A stretch of DNA of 64,000 nt from Amoebophrya sp. A120 (taxonomy: Eukaryota > Sar > Dinophyceae > Syndiniales > Amoebophryaceae), in contig CAJINV010000020.1 of assembly GCA_905178155.1 (NCBI GenBank), forward strand, positions 434,001 to 498,000, read 5' to 3'. A program made the position numbers and the translations under genes. Numbering within the stretch: the first letter of the stretch is position 1; each line of letters begins with the position of its first letter. The notes under the pieces were generated by a model. That model was given only the letters and a program-made list of their open reading frames with translations, ran no database searches and was not told the DNA's origin. This document shows positions 57,001 to 64,000 of this stretch, in pieces.

Positions 57001-59078
57001 TCTTCTACTGCACCTGCTGCTATTGGAAGTGCGCCACCAACCTCGGAGAAAGACCGAGTTGTAGTACAGGAAGAAGATGTTGGCTGCACTACTAGTTTCG
57101 AACTAGGACAACAAGCTGCCGAGGTGGAAGTAGCAAGTCATGCAACATCGAACAAAAGTACGGCTGCTCTTCCTGCTGTGCCCTTTTCAACATCAAGCGC
57201 AGATTTCTACACTTCCTCCTTTTACAACTACCCGACCCTGCTTTCTTCTCCACAAAAGGACGAGGAGCCCGATCTTGCTGCGCTGCAACAAGAGAATGGT
57301 TCTCCGCCACTGCCGGAAGCTGCGGAGAGTGAAAAAAGCCGAAGTTGTAGCACTCCTGGCAACAAGAACTTGTCCAGCTCTCTTCAGCCGTCATCAAATG
57401 AGAAGGTTGTAGTGCCGGAAGGTGAGGCAGCCAGTTATAATTTCCCGATGGTTCTTGCTACGTCCACGTCGGAAGTTGTACATCTAGAACAAAACGCGAT
57501 CAAGATGTCGACCCCTTCGTCTTCAACCGCGCAACAGAACAAATCGCAAACACCTCCTGCTTCAGAGCTACCGAAAGCGCAGGGAGGAAATTATTACGGC
57601 GGAGTTACGAATAACACCTCCACCGCAGTTGAACCAAGAAAAGGAACAACGGCCAAACAACCTGAAAATAAAGTTCAAGTGGCACTGACGATGGAGAATC
57701 TGTATAGCATGTTCGACAATGGGGGAGCTGGTCTACCTCCGGTAACGCAGAGCTACGCTACAAGTTCCGCTTTTGACCGTGAACATGATCATGATGTTGA
57801 CTCGGTTTCGCTCGGTTCTCGCAGTCACGTCGGAGTAGAGCAAGACGACAGCGTGGCGAAGTTGCGCGAGTATCTACGTGCGAACGCAGGCCAGGCAGTT
57901 GCGTCTAGCACAACTCTTGCGAGGATGAACACGACCAGCAATAATAAAGCCGCTGCACGGGGCGGCGCTACGGAAGAATCACAGCAGCATCCTACCAAAG
58001 GGTCGTCGTCGTGGCAAACGTTTGGCGACGCAGCCGAGCAAGGTCCTCGAATATTAAATCCTGCGAAAAGTAGCGCATGGCAGCGCGATCCGCGCAACGG
58101 TAAGTGGATAGGGAGAAGCGGAGCTGAAAGCGAGTCCCGCTACTCGTCCACCTCTCGCGGGTATCCGAGGAAAAAACGTTGTTAGTGTAAATTTGTGATG
58201 CGCAACATGCAAGATGATTGCGTCTGTCATGCTTGGCATGCATCGTAGGGTCCATTAAAGGGCGTTTTCGCGTGCTATCTGCGCATGGCAGGTTTTTGCT
58301 GTGATGCCAGGCAAATTTGTAATGCTGTTCCTCCGAAAAAGTTACACCTACAAGGCTTTTTTCTTGGATAGCGGGCCGGGAAGCAGTGCCGCAGGTCGTC
58401 CCAGGACCGAAGATTCTTTCTCGCAATATTGAGAGGAAAAATCCCCCCTCCCCATATCGAAAAGGTATGTTTCCAAAAATTTGTGTTGCGGAATTGAGGT
58501 CACAAATCACCTCTGTCTTGCAAGAAGGCAAACCCAAAGAATACGCCGCCTTACTTATACAGGCGATTTGTAATGCTGTTTCACCTACATGGCAGGCCTC
58601 TCTTATGCCAAGCGCCTACAACAAAACACCCCCACGCAGGCTGAGGCTTTGCCTGTAGTGCCTCGCTGCAAGACAGGGCTGATTTGTGTACACAAATCCA
58701 GCAACAGAAGTTTCCGTTTCAATATGGGGAGGGGGGATTTTTCATTTTGATACGCAAAGATCGGTCCACAGTGGACGGACAAACAACAGCACTACTTCGG
58801 GTGCAGCGCAACACCGAGGCAGCTCTATCGAGGAACTGCGCTCCCGGCTGATGGGAAGAAATGGCGGCACAAATTATCTCCCCGGGGTCGCCGAACATCA
58901 ATCGGGGGAATCGGAATCCTCGTCCCGGCGACACCAGTTTGACGAGGATGATCTTCGCAGTGACTGGTCAGATACCCATACCGAGGATATAACCAGCGTG
59001 GATACCAGGTCGGGCGCCCCGGCCGCCGCGTCCGTCTTGGGCAGGATAAAAAACTTCAATCGGCAGAGCAGATCATGA
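42054..59078 (+). CDS. Giant type I membrane protein: Cys-rich repeats, Thr-rich stalk, TM helix, long acidic tail
   Basis: Fourteen exons: 42054-42748, 43033-43362, 43727-44638, 44923-45252, 45615-46290, 46537-48764 (with N gap), 49073-51650, 51990-53325, 53589-53662, 54022-54337, 54555-55418, 55702-58161, 58376-58426, 58758-59078; about 4,390 codons. A short leader (VVILVWHGSSASA) is followed by dozens of ~42-residue modules such as NVCTCxNGVGxTGTxCxxHxxxxCxSCxxGYHLxGDxC, EGF-like in spacing. Then come a pure Thr/Ser linker (50656-50855), two modules starting GFASLAM(E/D)G, one TM helix (NFGLIFGAAAGGVLALAFAI, 52357-52430), and about 1,800 residues of Ser/Glu-rich tail with a basic KKKRRKRRSK patch. 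Likely a cell-surface adhesion or wall protein; function is inference. Twelve introns are introners; only 55419-55701 is GT-AG. The frame changes across the N gap, so its true length is unknown. Confidence 0.9.
42749..43027 (+). mobile_element. Introner, family A
   Basis: Ends TATCAAATG and TTTGATA, family A arms with an extra GGATCT in the left arm. Flanking repeat ACCTG at 42744-42748 and 43028-43032. Splits a Cys codon (SGT-C-DDGY). Confidence 0.95.
43363..43721. mobile_element. Diverged introner, family A (359 bp)
   Basis: Left end TATCAATGGCAAACATGG, right end ATGTTTGCAGGTGATA; inner arms carry GGTCTGG and CCAGACC. Flanks GGTAC and CGTGC. Excision gives SHGTTGTSC in frame. Confidence 0.85.
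44639..44917 (+). mobile_element. Introner, family A (duplicate of the one at 42749)
   Basis: Appears identical to 42749-43027, including ACCTG flanks at 44634-44638 and 44918-44922. It arose by segmental duplication, not by a new insertion. Confidence 0.95.
45253..45609. mobile_element. Diverged introner, family A (duplicate of the one at 43363)
   Basis: Same ends and flanks as 43363-43721, with several small insertions and deletions inside (357 against 359 bp). The exon flanks are almost unchanged, so the intron drifts faster than the exons. Confidence 0.88.
46291..46531. mobile_element. Introner, family C
   Basis: Ends TATGGAAGAAAAAAG and TTGGATA, with arms including AAGTGTAGGTC and its near-complement. 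Flanks ACGGT and ACGGG. Excision gives CADGTGATG. Confidence 0.9.
46534..47907 (+). repeat. Internal duplication of Cys-rich modules running into the gap
   Basis: 46534-46890 recurs at 47551-47907, offset 1,017 bp, with few base changes. The second copy is cut by the run of N, so the duplicated block may be longer than can be seen. Confidence 0.9.
47908..48007. other. Assembly gap of 100 N
   Basis: Exactly 100 N inside coding sequence. Reading frames before and after differ by one, as expected if 100 N is a placeholder for unknown length in a collapsed repeat. Confidence 0.98.
48765..49067 (+). mobile_element. Introner, family A
   Basis: Ends TATGTGTTGC and GCAATGTATA, arms with GAGTCTGGGTCTGG. 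Flanking repeat CCCCA at 48760-48764 and 49068-49072. Excision joins QECP to SDGADKC. Confidence 0.92.
50656..50855 (+). repeat. Thr/Ser-coding low-complexity tract
   Basis: About 66 codons of ACC, ACG, ACT and AGC only (with two Val), coding a mucin-like Thr/Ser stalk between the Cys-rich modules and the membrane-proximal modules. Likely O-glycosylated if the protein is secreted, by analogy with mucin-type linkers. Confidence 0.92.
51651..51984. mobile_element. Diverged introner, family A (334 bp)
   Basis: Ends TATCAAATCTGC and GCACTTGATA; left arm TTTTGTCTGGGCTGCTGG, right arm partly decayed. Flanking repeat ATGCT at 51646-51650 and 51985-51989. Excision joins RMLRML to RGLLFF. Confidence 0.9.
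53326..53583 (+). mobile_element. Introner, family A
   Basis: Ends TATCAAGTG and CTTTTGATA; left arm carries the same extra GGATCT as the copy at 42749. Flanks GCAGT and GCAGG. Excision gives GDGSRRST. Confidence 0.93.
53663..54016 (-). mobile_element. Introner, family A (inverted copy, 354 bp)
   Basis: Ends TATGCATTGC and GCAATCCATA. Flanking repeat GAGGA at 53658-53662 and 54017-54021. Excision joins GDTDE to ESTGSK. Interior contains GCATGAGAAAG, the reverse of most family A copies. Confidence 0.93.
54338..54549 (-). mobile_element. Introner, family C
   Basis: Arms GCAAGAAAAAACTGTTTCAC and complement, ends TATCG and GGGATA. Flanking repeat AGGAA at 54333-54337 and 54550-54554. Excision joins NFNEE to EKHEPSE. 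Confidence 0.94.
58162..58370. mobile_element. Introner, family C
   Basis: Ends TATCCGAGGAAAAAA and TTTTTTCTTGGATA, inner arm TTAGTGTAA-like. Flanking repeat GCGGG at 58157-58161 and 58371-58375. Excision joins TSRG to PGSSAA. Confidence 0.93.
58427..58752. mobile_element. Introner, family B
   Basis: Arms AAAAATCCCCCCTCCCCATAT and complement, ends TATTGAG and TTGATA. Flanking repeat CGCAA at 58422-58426 and 58753-58757. Closely similar to 29167-29487 in another gene. Confidence 0.95.
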
Positions 59079-60444
59079 TGAACCAACAGGGAAGATGAAA
59101 TAGACGCGATTTGTAGTAAAGCAGGAACATCACAAACTAGTACACTCGTCGCCGCGCTTCTTGTTGGAGAAACAGGACGTGCAGTAGAAAAGTATGCGAT
59201 AAACGTGAATGTCCCCAATGTTTAGCATGTTTTTCAAAGTCACAGGAACGTGAATCTGCCGAAGTACTTTGGTAGAGCAGTAGCAGTACGTGTCACTTCT
59301 GATGAATGTTGTGTCTACCACTTTCCACAAGCACACGACATACTGGCAATCTTAACAGCTACTTACAACGAATTTTTCGTTGGATCATCAAGAAGGAAGC
59401 TGCTATATTTACTTGTTAGTTTTACCCCCTAAGAGCAATAGTAAATGTACTTGTATACAACAACAGCTCCTGCATACTCCTACCAGTACAGGAACAGACC
59501 ACACTGTATGATCTGCTTGTCGTCCCTTTATTCGCCTTTTCCAGAAGAAGAAAATGAAAATTAGTCTCTACGTAGACGTACGCATGAAATTTATACAGTT
59601 TGTTTCTGAGTTTCTGTATTGTTATTTCCAAGTGTCGATGACGTAACTGTAATTCTAACTAACCCCCCATTCCTGGACAATAGGTTTATCAAAAATTCCG
59701 AATATGTCACTTGTGAGTTTGAGTTTGTACTTAATTGCAGCCACGATCTGTTTGTCGAAACGGACCGCGTAGAAGCAAAGCTTCTGCATTGATTAAACTC
59801 GAGCGCCTTCAGCTTGCCGTGTTCGTCTAAGTATCCATTCGTTTTTTTCCGGTGTCAATGCATTCCTTCGTTCCAGGGTTCTATGTGATTTCCAGAGCAG
59901 TTGCTTAAGTGACCAAATCGACGAAACAAAAGCTTAAAGCGTTCAAACTCCCGCTTCCCGTGAGCAAGACCAGTGACAACGCCAAATGGGAGGGGCAATG
60001 CTGCTATTTATTAAGTCAAAGAGCTGCGCATCTTCCCCATGATCATGTGCAAAATAAAATAACTACGGCAAAAATCTTGTTGTCGCGGCCTGGCGGTCCT
60101 CCGGGTGATGCTTACTAATATTGACACTATACATAGGTTGCTGTTGCAGTTCCTAGAAGTGGAGACCATCGGGGAAAGGCATCGGATAAAGATTGTGGCT
60201 CGACTCCGAGGAGCATGTCTGTGATGTCTGTCGGTACGTTCGTCGATTCTACTCTGTTTTGCTTTCTGTTGTCCAAAAAACGAAGGGTGTAAGCGTGTAA
60301 GTCGTCCAAAAAACCACGAAGCGTGTAGGAGCTTGGTGAAAACGAAGTGTGTAAGTGTTTACTCCCCACGCTTTCCGAAGTCTTGTTTTAAGACTTGAAT
60401 CATAGCTACCCTGACAACCAAAACCACGACAACTTCTCCGCGAG
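59079..60444. other. Intergenic, no gene recognised
   Basis: AT-rich, short unsupported frames. At 60273-60357 there are three loose repeats of a CGAAGNGTGTAAG-like word just before the next gene; meaning unknown. Confidence 0.5.
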
Positions 60445-60852
60445 ATGGCCTCAAGAATGAAGAAGATCGCGTGCGGTGCTTTCACCGCGATGGGATCCGT
60501 AACCGGCAACGCGATGACAGTGACACAGTCCTGCGCCATCCAGTCCATTCACAATGGGGCTGGGTGCGGTGACGGTGCCGAGTGTCTCAATTACCATGCC
60601 GGCTGCTACAACAAGGGAGCGAATGATGTCGTCGACGGGACTGTTGATAGACCGAACATCTGCGCGCCGGCCTGCATCTCCGCGTCGCGGGCCTGGAAGG
60701 CGAAGCCGGAGTGTGCAGGTAGCGGGGTCGCGCAAATGCCGCTCCTGGACCCTGCCCTCTGCGCGTCCTCCGCCGCCCCGCAGAACGCGTGGACCGCCGC
60801 GACAGCCGCCGTCCTCGCCGCCGGAACGGTCGTCGGTGTGGGAGCGTTGTAA
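60445..60852 (+). CDS. Small Cys-rich secreted or membrane-anchored protein (135 aa), unrecognised
   Basis: Single exon from ATG to TAA. About ten Cys residues lie between residues 9 and 112 (for example GAGCGDGAECLNYHAGC). The C-terminus is an uninterrupted small-residue hydrophobic stretch (ATAAVLAAGTVVGVGAL), which would suit a GPI-anchor signal or a tail anchor. The N-terminus (MASRMKKIACGAFTAMG) has a basic then mildly hydrophobic start that could be a weak signal peptide. Small Cys-rich surface proteins are common in protists, but I recognise no family. No introner. Overlapping frames on both strands are open because of the GC-rich sequence, so a real gene is probable, not certain. Confidence 0.55.
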   Translation: MASRMKKIACGAFTAMGSVTGNAMTVTQSCAIQSIHNGAGCGDGAECLNYHAGCYNKGANDVVDGTVDRPNICAPACISASRAWKAKPECAGSGVAQMPLLDPALCASSAAPQNAWTAATAAVLAAGTVVGVGAL

Positions 60853-61750
60853 CGATGGTGAACGAAGGCGAAGGGGAGGAACAAAGAGAATTATCGTGTC
60901 GACTTCTGATATGGCATCCGGAAGGGAAAACTGTAGTGATAAAGCTAAAAATAGAGAAAAAGAGCCCACAGAGCACTCGTTTTCAAAGAGTCCGCAGAGC
61001 AAAAAGGTTAGCTTCGCGCCATAGAAGTTAGCCTGTCCTAGTTTTTTTAATGCTAAGTGCGTGACGAGCAAGCTCGTAAGGTGTGTGCTTTTTTTTTGCT
61101 TTTACCGATCTTGATCTTCTGTAGGGTTGACGCAGTTTTGTTATTTCCATTATATATTCTACGACTTTCATGAATGTGAATCACCTACCGATAGTTGGTA
61201 CCCCTATTTGGTACTCTGATTCTGGGGTACCCCGGAGCCGCATCCTCCCTCGCTGGGTATAAGCGAATTCGCCCGTAAGGGTCCCGTCTCGGCGGAATGG
61301 AAAAAAAGTTGGGTTTCTGGATTTTATGATGATAATAACATTTTAATGGTAAAATAAAATCTTACCCGGCTACGTCCTTCCGCATCAAGGAAGCAGGTGG
61401 TTTTCCAGACTGTTTCCACCTGATGTTTCTCCTCGGCCCTACTACATTCTACTGATGCGTGTTGTGTGTTTAGTTTTACGTATTCGTAAAGTACTTATCA
61501 TCATCGTCGTTCTTCGACATGTTGAAGCAGAAGCCCCTGTTGAGCGGAATGATCTACAATGGATGATGAACAAGCTGACAACAGGCTTTACTCCAGCAAT
61601 GGATGACTGTTCCTTACGCGGCCTCATTGTTGCTTCTATGAGGCACAGATACTTGCTTGCTGACCGCCAGATCATGTAGTAACAGTGGGCCTTGTCACCT
61701 CGTAGCGACGAACGTGGTCCTCACCTCCAGTATTAGTAAGGAAGAATAAA
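60853..61750. other. Intergenic with a short inverted repeat
   Basis: GGTACCCC at 61197-61204 and its complement GGGGTACC at 61224-61231 could form a hairpin. Nothing else recognised. Confidence 0.5.
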
Positions 61751-64000
61751 ATGAAAAGAACGGTGTTGAGCTCGGTGCTCGCGCCCAACAGTGGCGCAAC
61801 GACCGCCGGAAGTAGCGGGTCGTCCTCGTCCTCCTCTTCGAGCAGCGCTGCTTCTTCGAAAGAACGCCCGCGAGGAGCGCTGGCGGACAAAGCAGCCAGT
61901 GCGATATCAAATGCAAAAATGTCTGGGTCTGGAAGAATCTAGCTTGTCATGCTAAATCTGAATCATTCAAAAATCTGTGTTGCATGATTACCAAAAGCAG
62001 GCCACTTTTGACCTAATCGAGAGGCAGTTTCTCATGCAGGATAGGCATGATAGAACTCTCACAGAATCTGTCATGCTATGTCCTACATACCAGACCTCAT
62101 GGGTCATGGAGAACCTGCATGACAAGTCTGCATAGCAGTCTGTAGGTCTTGTCGCAGGAGTCAGCATTTTTGTTGCTGCGCTCCTGGTTTGGCTTTCTAT
62201 ATGTTTTGCGAGTAGGAATTGTTGGCTAAGGTTGGCGAAATTTGGCAAAGTGGGATATGTTGGCGTGAAGTGTGTTGGAATCGTGGCCGGGAGATGATGG
62301 TGATGGCACTTCGGTGTCCGCCTGACCTACCTTCCCTGCGTGACAGCCATCTGCGGCCGTTTACAAAGGGGGAGGCAAAGTGTGCCGCACTGCTGTTTAG
62401 CATGACAAGTCTGCATTCTTCCAGACCCAGACATTTTTGCATTTGATATGCGACGAGTTCTTTCAACCTCAGCGCAGACGAGGTGAAAACGTACGGGAGT
62501 CGGTGGTTGAGCGAGATCCCGTATCAAATGCAAATATGTCTGGGTCTGGAAGATTGCGAGATTTGTCATGCTAGTTTGGTATTATTCTGCAGTCTGTATT
62601 GCGTGAGTAGGAAGACGAGCTCCTCTTGTCTGTCATGCAAAGCCGCTCTTTCTCATGCGGAATACGCAACACAGAGCCCCCACGAAAAAACCTGTCATGC
62701 TTGGCGGTGCATTGCAGCGTGCTTACTATTCACCGACATGCATCACAAGTTTCCAGCAGACCCAGACATATTTGCAACGCATATCCCGATCCAGAGGAAG
62801 GGGGTCCTTGGCCGCGGCGGCTGTGCGATTGTGTGGCTCGGAGCCATATGGATTGCAAAAGTGTCTGGGTCTGGAAGATTGCAACTTGTCATGCTCAATC
62901 CGAATCATGCAAAAATCTGTGTTGCATGAGTGCCAAAAGCTGTCCACTTTCGACCAAGATGGGAAGGAGTTTCTCATGCAGGATACTAGGCATGACAGAG
63001 ACCTCGCCGACTTTGTCATGCTAGGTCCCGCATTCCAGACCTCAAGGGTCATGGAAAACCTGCATGACAAGTTTACACTCTTCCAGACCCACACATTTTT
63101 ACATTTGATAAGCCAGTACAGACGGACAGTTATTTGCCGTGAAGCAGGTACAATTCTAAAACAACTGATGATTTTTGTGCGCAAGCAAATTGAGTTTGGT
63201 ATACTGATCTGATCGTCCTTAAAGGCCTTCTTTATCCTCAACGTCATTACAATTTTTTGACGGGCCTTCGCTCTGTTAAGTACTTCGTGACACCACGACG
63301 TCGTTTTGTAGGGCGTTATGCGACTTCTGCTTTATTCTTTGTTCATACATACGTATTTGCAAAAAACTCTTACTGATACTGATAGATACAACGAACTCTA
63401 AGGTGAGCAAAAGCGTATTGCAGCGTGGCGAGCTGGTGCCGCAGACCGGGTCGCAGCTCCGGGGTCTACTGAAAGAAGTGAAAATTCTTCAGAAGCTGGC
63501 TGCTTCTACTTCAAGGAGCAATAAAACATCAAGTTCTACACAATCAGACGGTCAACAGCACGACTACGTATCAGCAGGAACAACCACAGCGAGCTCCTCG
63601 CGGGACGACCATGGAGATCTTCATGACCACCACATCTGTCATCTTAGGGCTTTTGTGGAAAGCCGCAGCGACCTTTGGATCGTGCTGCAGCACGGGGGTG
63701 TGCCCATCAGCCGGGAGCTGTACGAGGTGAAGGGCGAATTCCAGAACAGTGCGCGTGTCTACCGCGTACTGCACGGTCACTTGATGGAAGCTTTGAAACT
63801 ACAGGACCACCATGGAGTACTAGAGGGTAGTTCTTGCTCCTTCCACACGCTGCGCGATTTCTTGCGGCAGCTCTTGTCTGCGTTCGCGTTTCTGGAGAGG
63901 GAAAGAGTCGTGCACGCGGATGTGAAACCTGAGAACGTGCTGATCGACCCAGATATCGCATGCCAATATGTCTGGGTCTGGAAGATTGCGAGACTTGCTA
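61751..64000 (+). CDS. Protein kinase, 5' part (continues beyond the window)
   Basis: Exons 61751-61904, 62454-62521, 62789-62846, 63116-63147 and 63403-63953, continuing after an introner cut by the window end. After a Ser-rich N-terminus, the kinase begins with RKGVLGRGGCAIVW (glycine loop, 79-90) and LFAVKQ (K103). The catalytic loop reads VVHADVKPENVLID, with HAD (275-277) instead of HRD but intact Asp, Lys and Asn. Between them lie an insert of about 45 Ser/Thr/Asp-rich residues and the unusual segment GGVPISRELYEVKGEF. It should be an active Ser/Thr kinase, but the C-lobe (DFG onward) is outside the window, so the subfamily is open. Intron 63148-63402 is GT-AG; the other four are family A introners, one just after the catalytic loop. 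Confidence 0.87.
61905..62448 (+). mobile_element. Introner, family A, with a 283-bp internal insertion
   Basis: Ends TATCAAATGC and TTTGATA, family A arms. Flanking repeat TGCGA at 61900-61904 and 62449-62453. At 544 bp it is twice the usual length: GCATGACAAGTCTGCAT occurs at 62117 and again at 62400, with unrelated sequence between. Confidence 0.93.
62522..62783 (+). mobile_element. Introner, family A, in the kinase gene
   Basis: Ends TATCAAATGC and GCAACGCATA. Flanking repeat TCCCG at 62517-62521 and 62784-62788. Excision joins LSEIP to IQRKG, just before the glycine loop. Confidence 0.95.
62847..63110 (+). mobile_element. Introner, family A, in the kinase gene
   Basis: Ends TATGGATTGC and CATTTGATA. 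Flanking repeat AGCCA at 62842-62846 and 63111-63115. Lies between the glycine loop and the catalytic lysine. Confidence 0.95.
63954..64000. mobile_element. Introner, family A, left end only
   Basis: Starts TATCGCATGCC and continues AATATGTCTGGGTCTGGAAG, cut by the window end. Left flank CCAGA at 63949-63953; the right end should be followed by CCAGA. Confidence 0.9.

Noticed and set aside
1-64000. Dinoflagellate spliced-leader gene, rRNA or snRNA genes
   Set aside because: I looked for the spliced-leader core and U1-like 5' ends and saw none that held up; no rRNA-like sequence was noticed.

Overview
ORGANISM. This is nuclear DNA of a eukaryote. Genes are split by many introns, there are no operons, and proteins include a calcium-dependent protein kinase (CDPK), a peroxin and a very large cysteine-rich membrane protein. 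All twelve gene models lie on the + strand, as in the one-directional gene arrays of dinoflagellates. The most telling feature is a large set of intron-forming insertions with inverted-repeat ends, 5-bp target duplications and mostly non-GT/AG borders. From memory (not checked), this matches the 'introner' introns reported for the parasitic dinoflagellate Amoebophrya (Syndiniales), so I infer Amoebophrya or a close relative.

LAYOUT. 132-2377: four-EF-hand protein (190 aa). 3579-6228: LEA-like repeat protein (631 aa). 8540-11815: unrecognised 844-aa protein. 12811-14559: PEX12-like peroxisomal RING protein. 14847-16505: nitrilase-family amidase. 17354-19722: CDPK (516 aa). 19723-24817: mostly non-coding, with a GC-rich block, a palindromic repeat in four copies and exon-like fragments carrying one complete and one truncated introner. 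24818-27319: galactokinase (554 aa). 28463-31353: unrecognised repeat protein. 32184-37273: multi-pass membrane protein broken by 11 introners. 37274-42053: mostly non-coding. 42054-59078: giant type I membrane protein (about 4,400 residues plus a 100-N gap). 60445-60852: small secreted or anchored Cys-rich protein. 61751-64000: 5' part of a protein kinase gene that runs off the window.

INTRONERS. I find 41 terminal-inverted-repeat elements (40 complete, one cut by the window end) plus one truncated relative. They fall into about seven families with unrelated arm sequences, here called A to G. All begin TAT and end TA, almost always ATA; all lie between 5-bp direct repeats (29 of 40 identical), and most carry a sub-terminal TTGTNATGC-like word. 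Removing the element plus one 5-bp repeat restores the reading frame in every case but one. It gives CDS lengths divisible by three for the EF-hand, 8540, CDPK and galactokinase genes (573, 2535, 1551 and 1665 nt). Only two of the 40 insertions could be spliced as GT-AG. Ordinary GT-AG introns sit in the same genes.

HOW THE GENES RELATE. The neighbours do not form a pathway. They are independent housekeeping, signalling and surface-protein genes sharing one strand and one invading intron system. All alignments, splice borders and lengths were worked out by eye.
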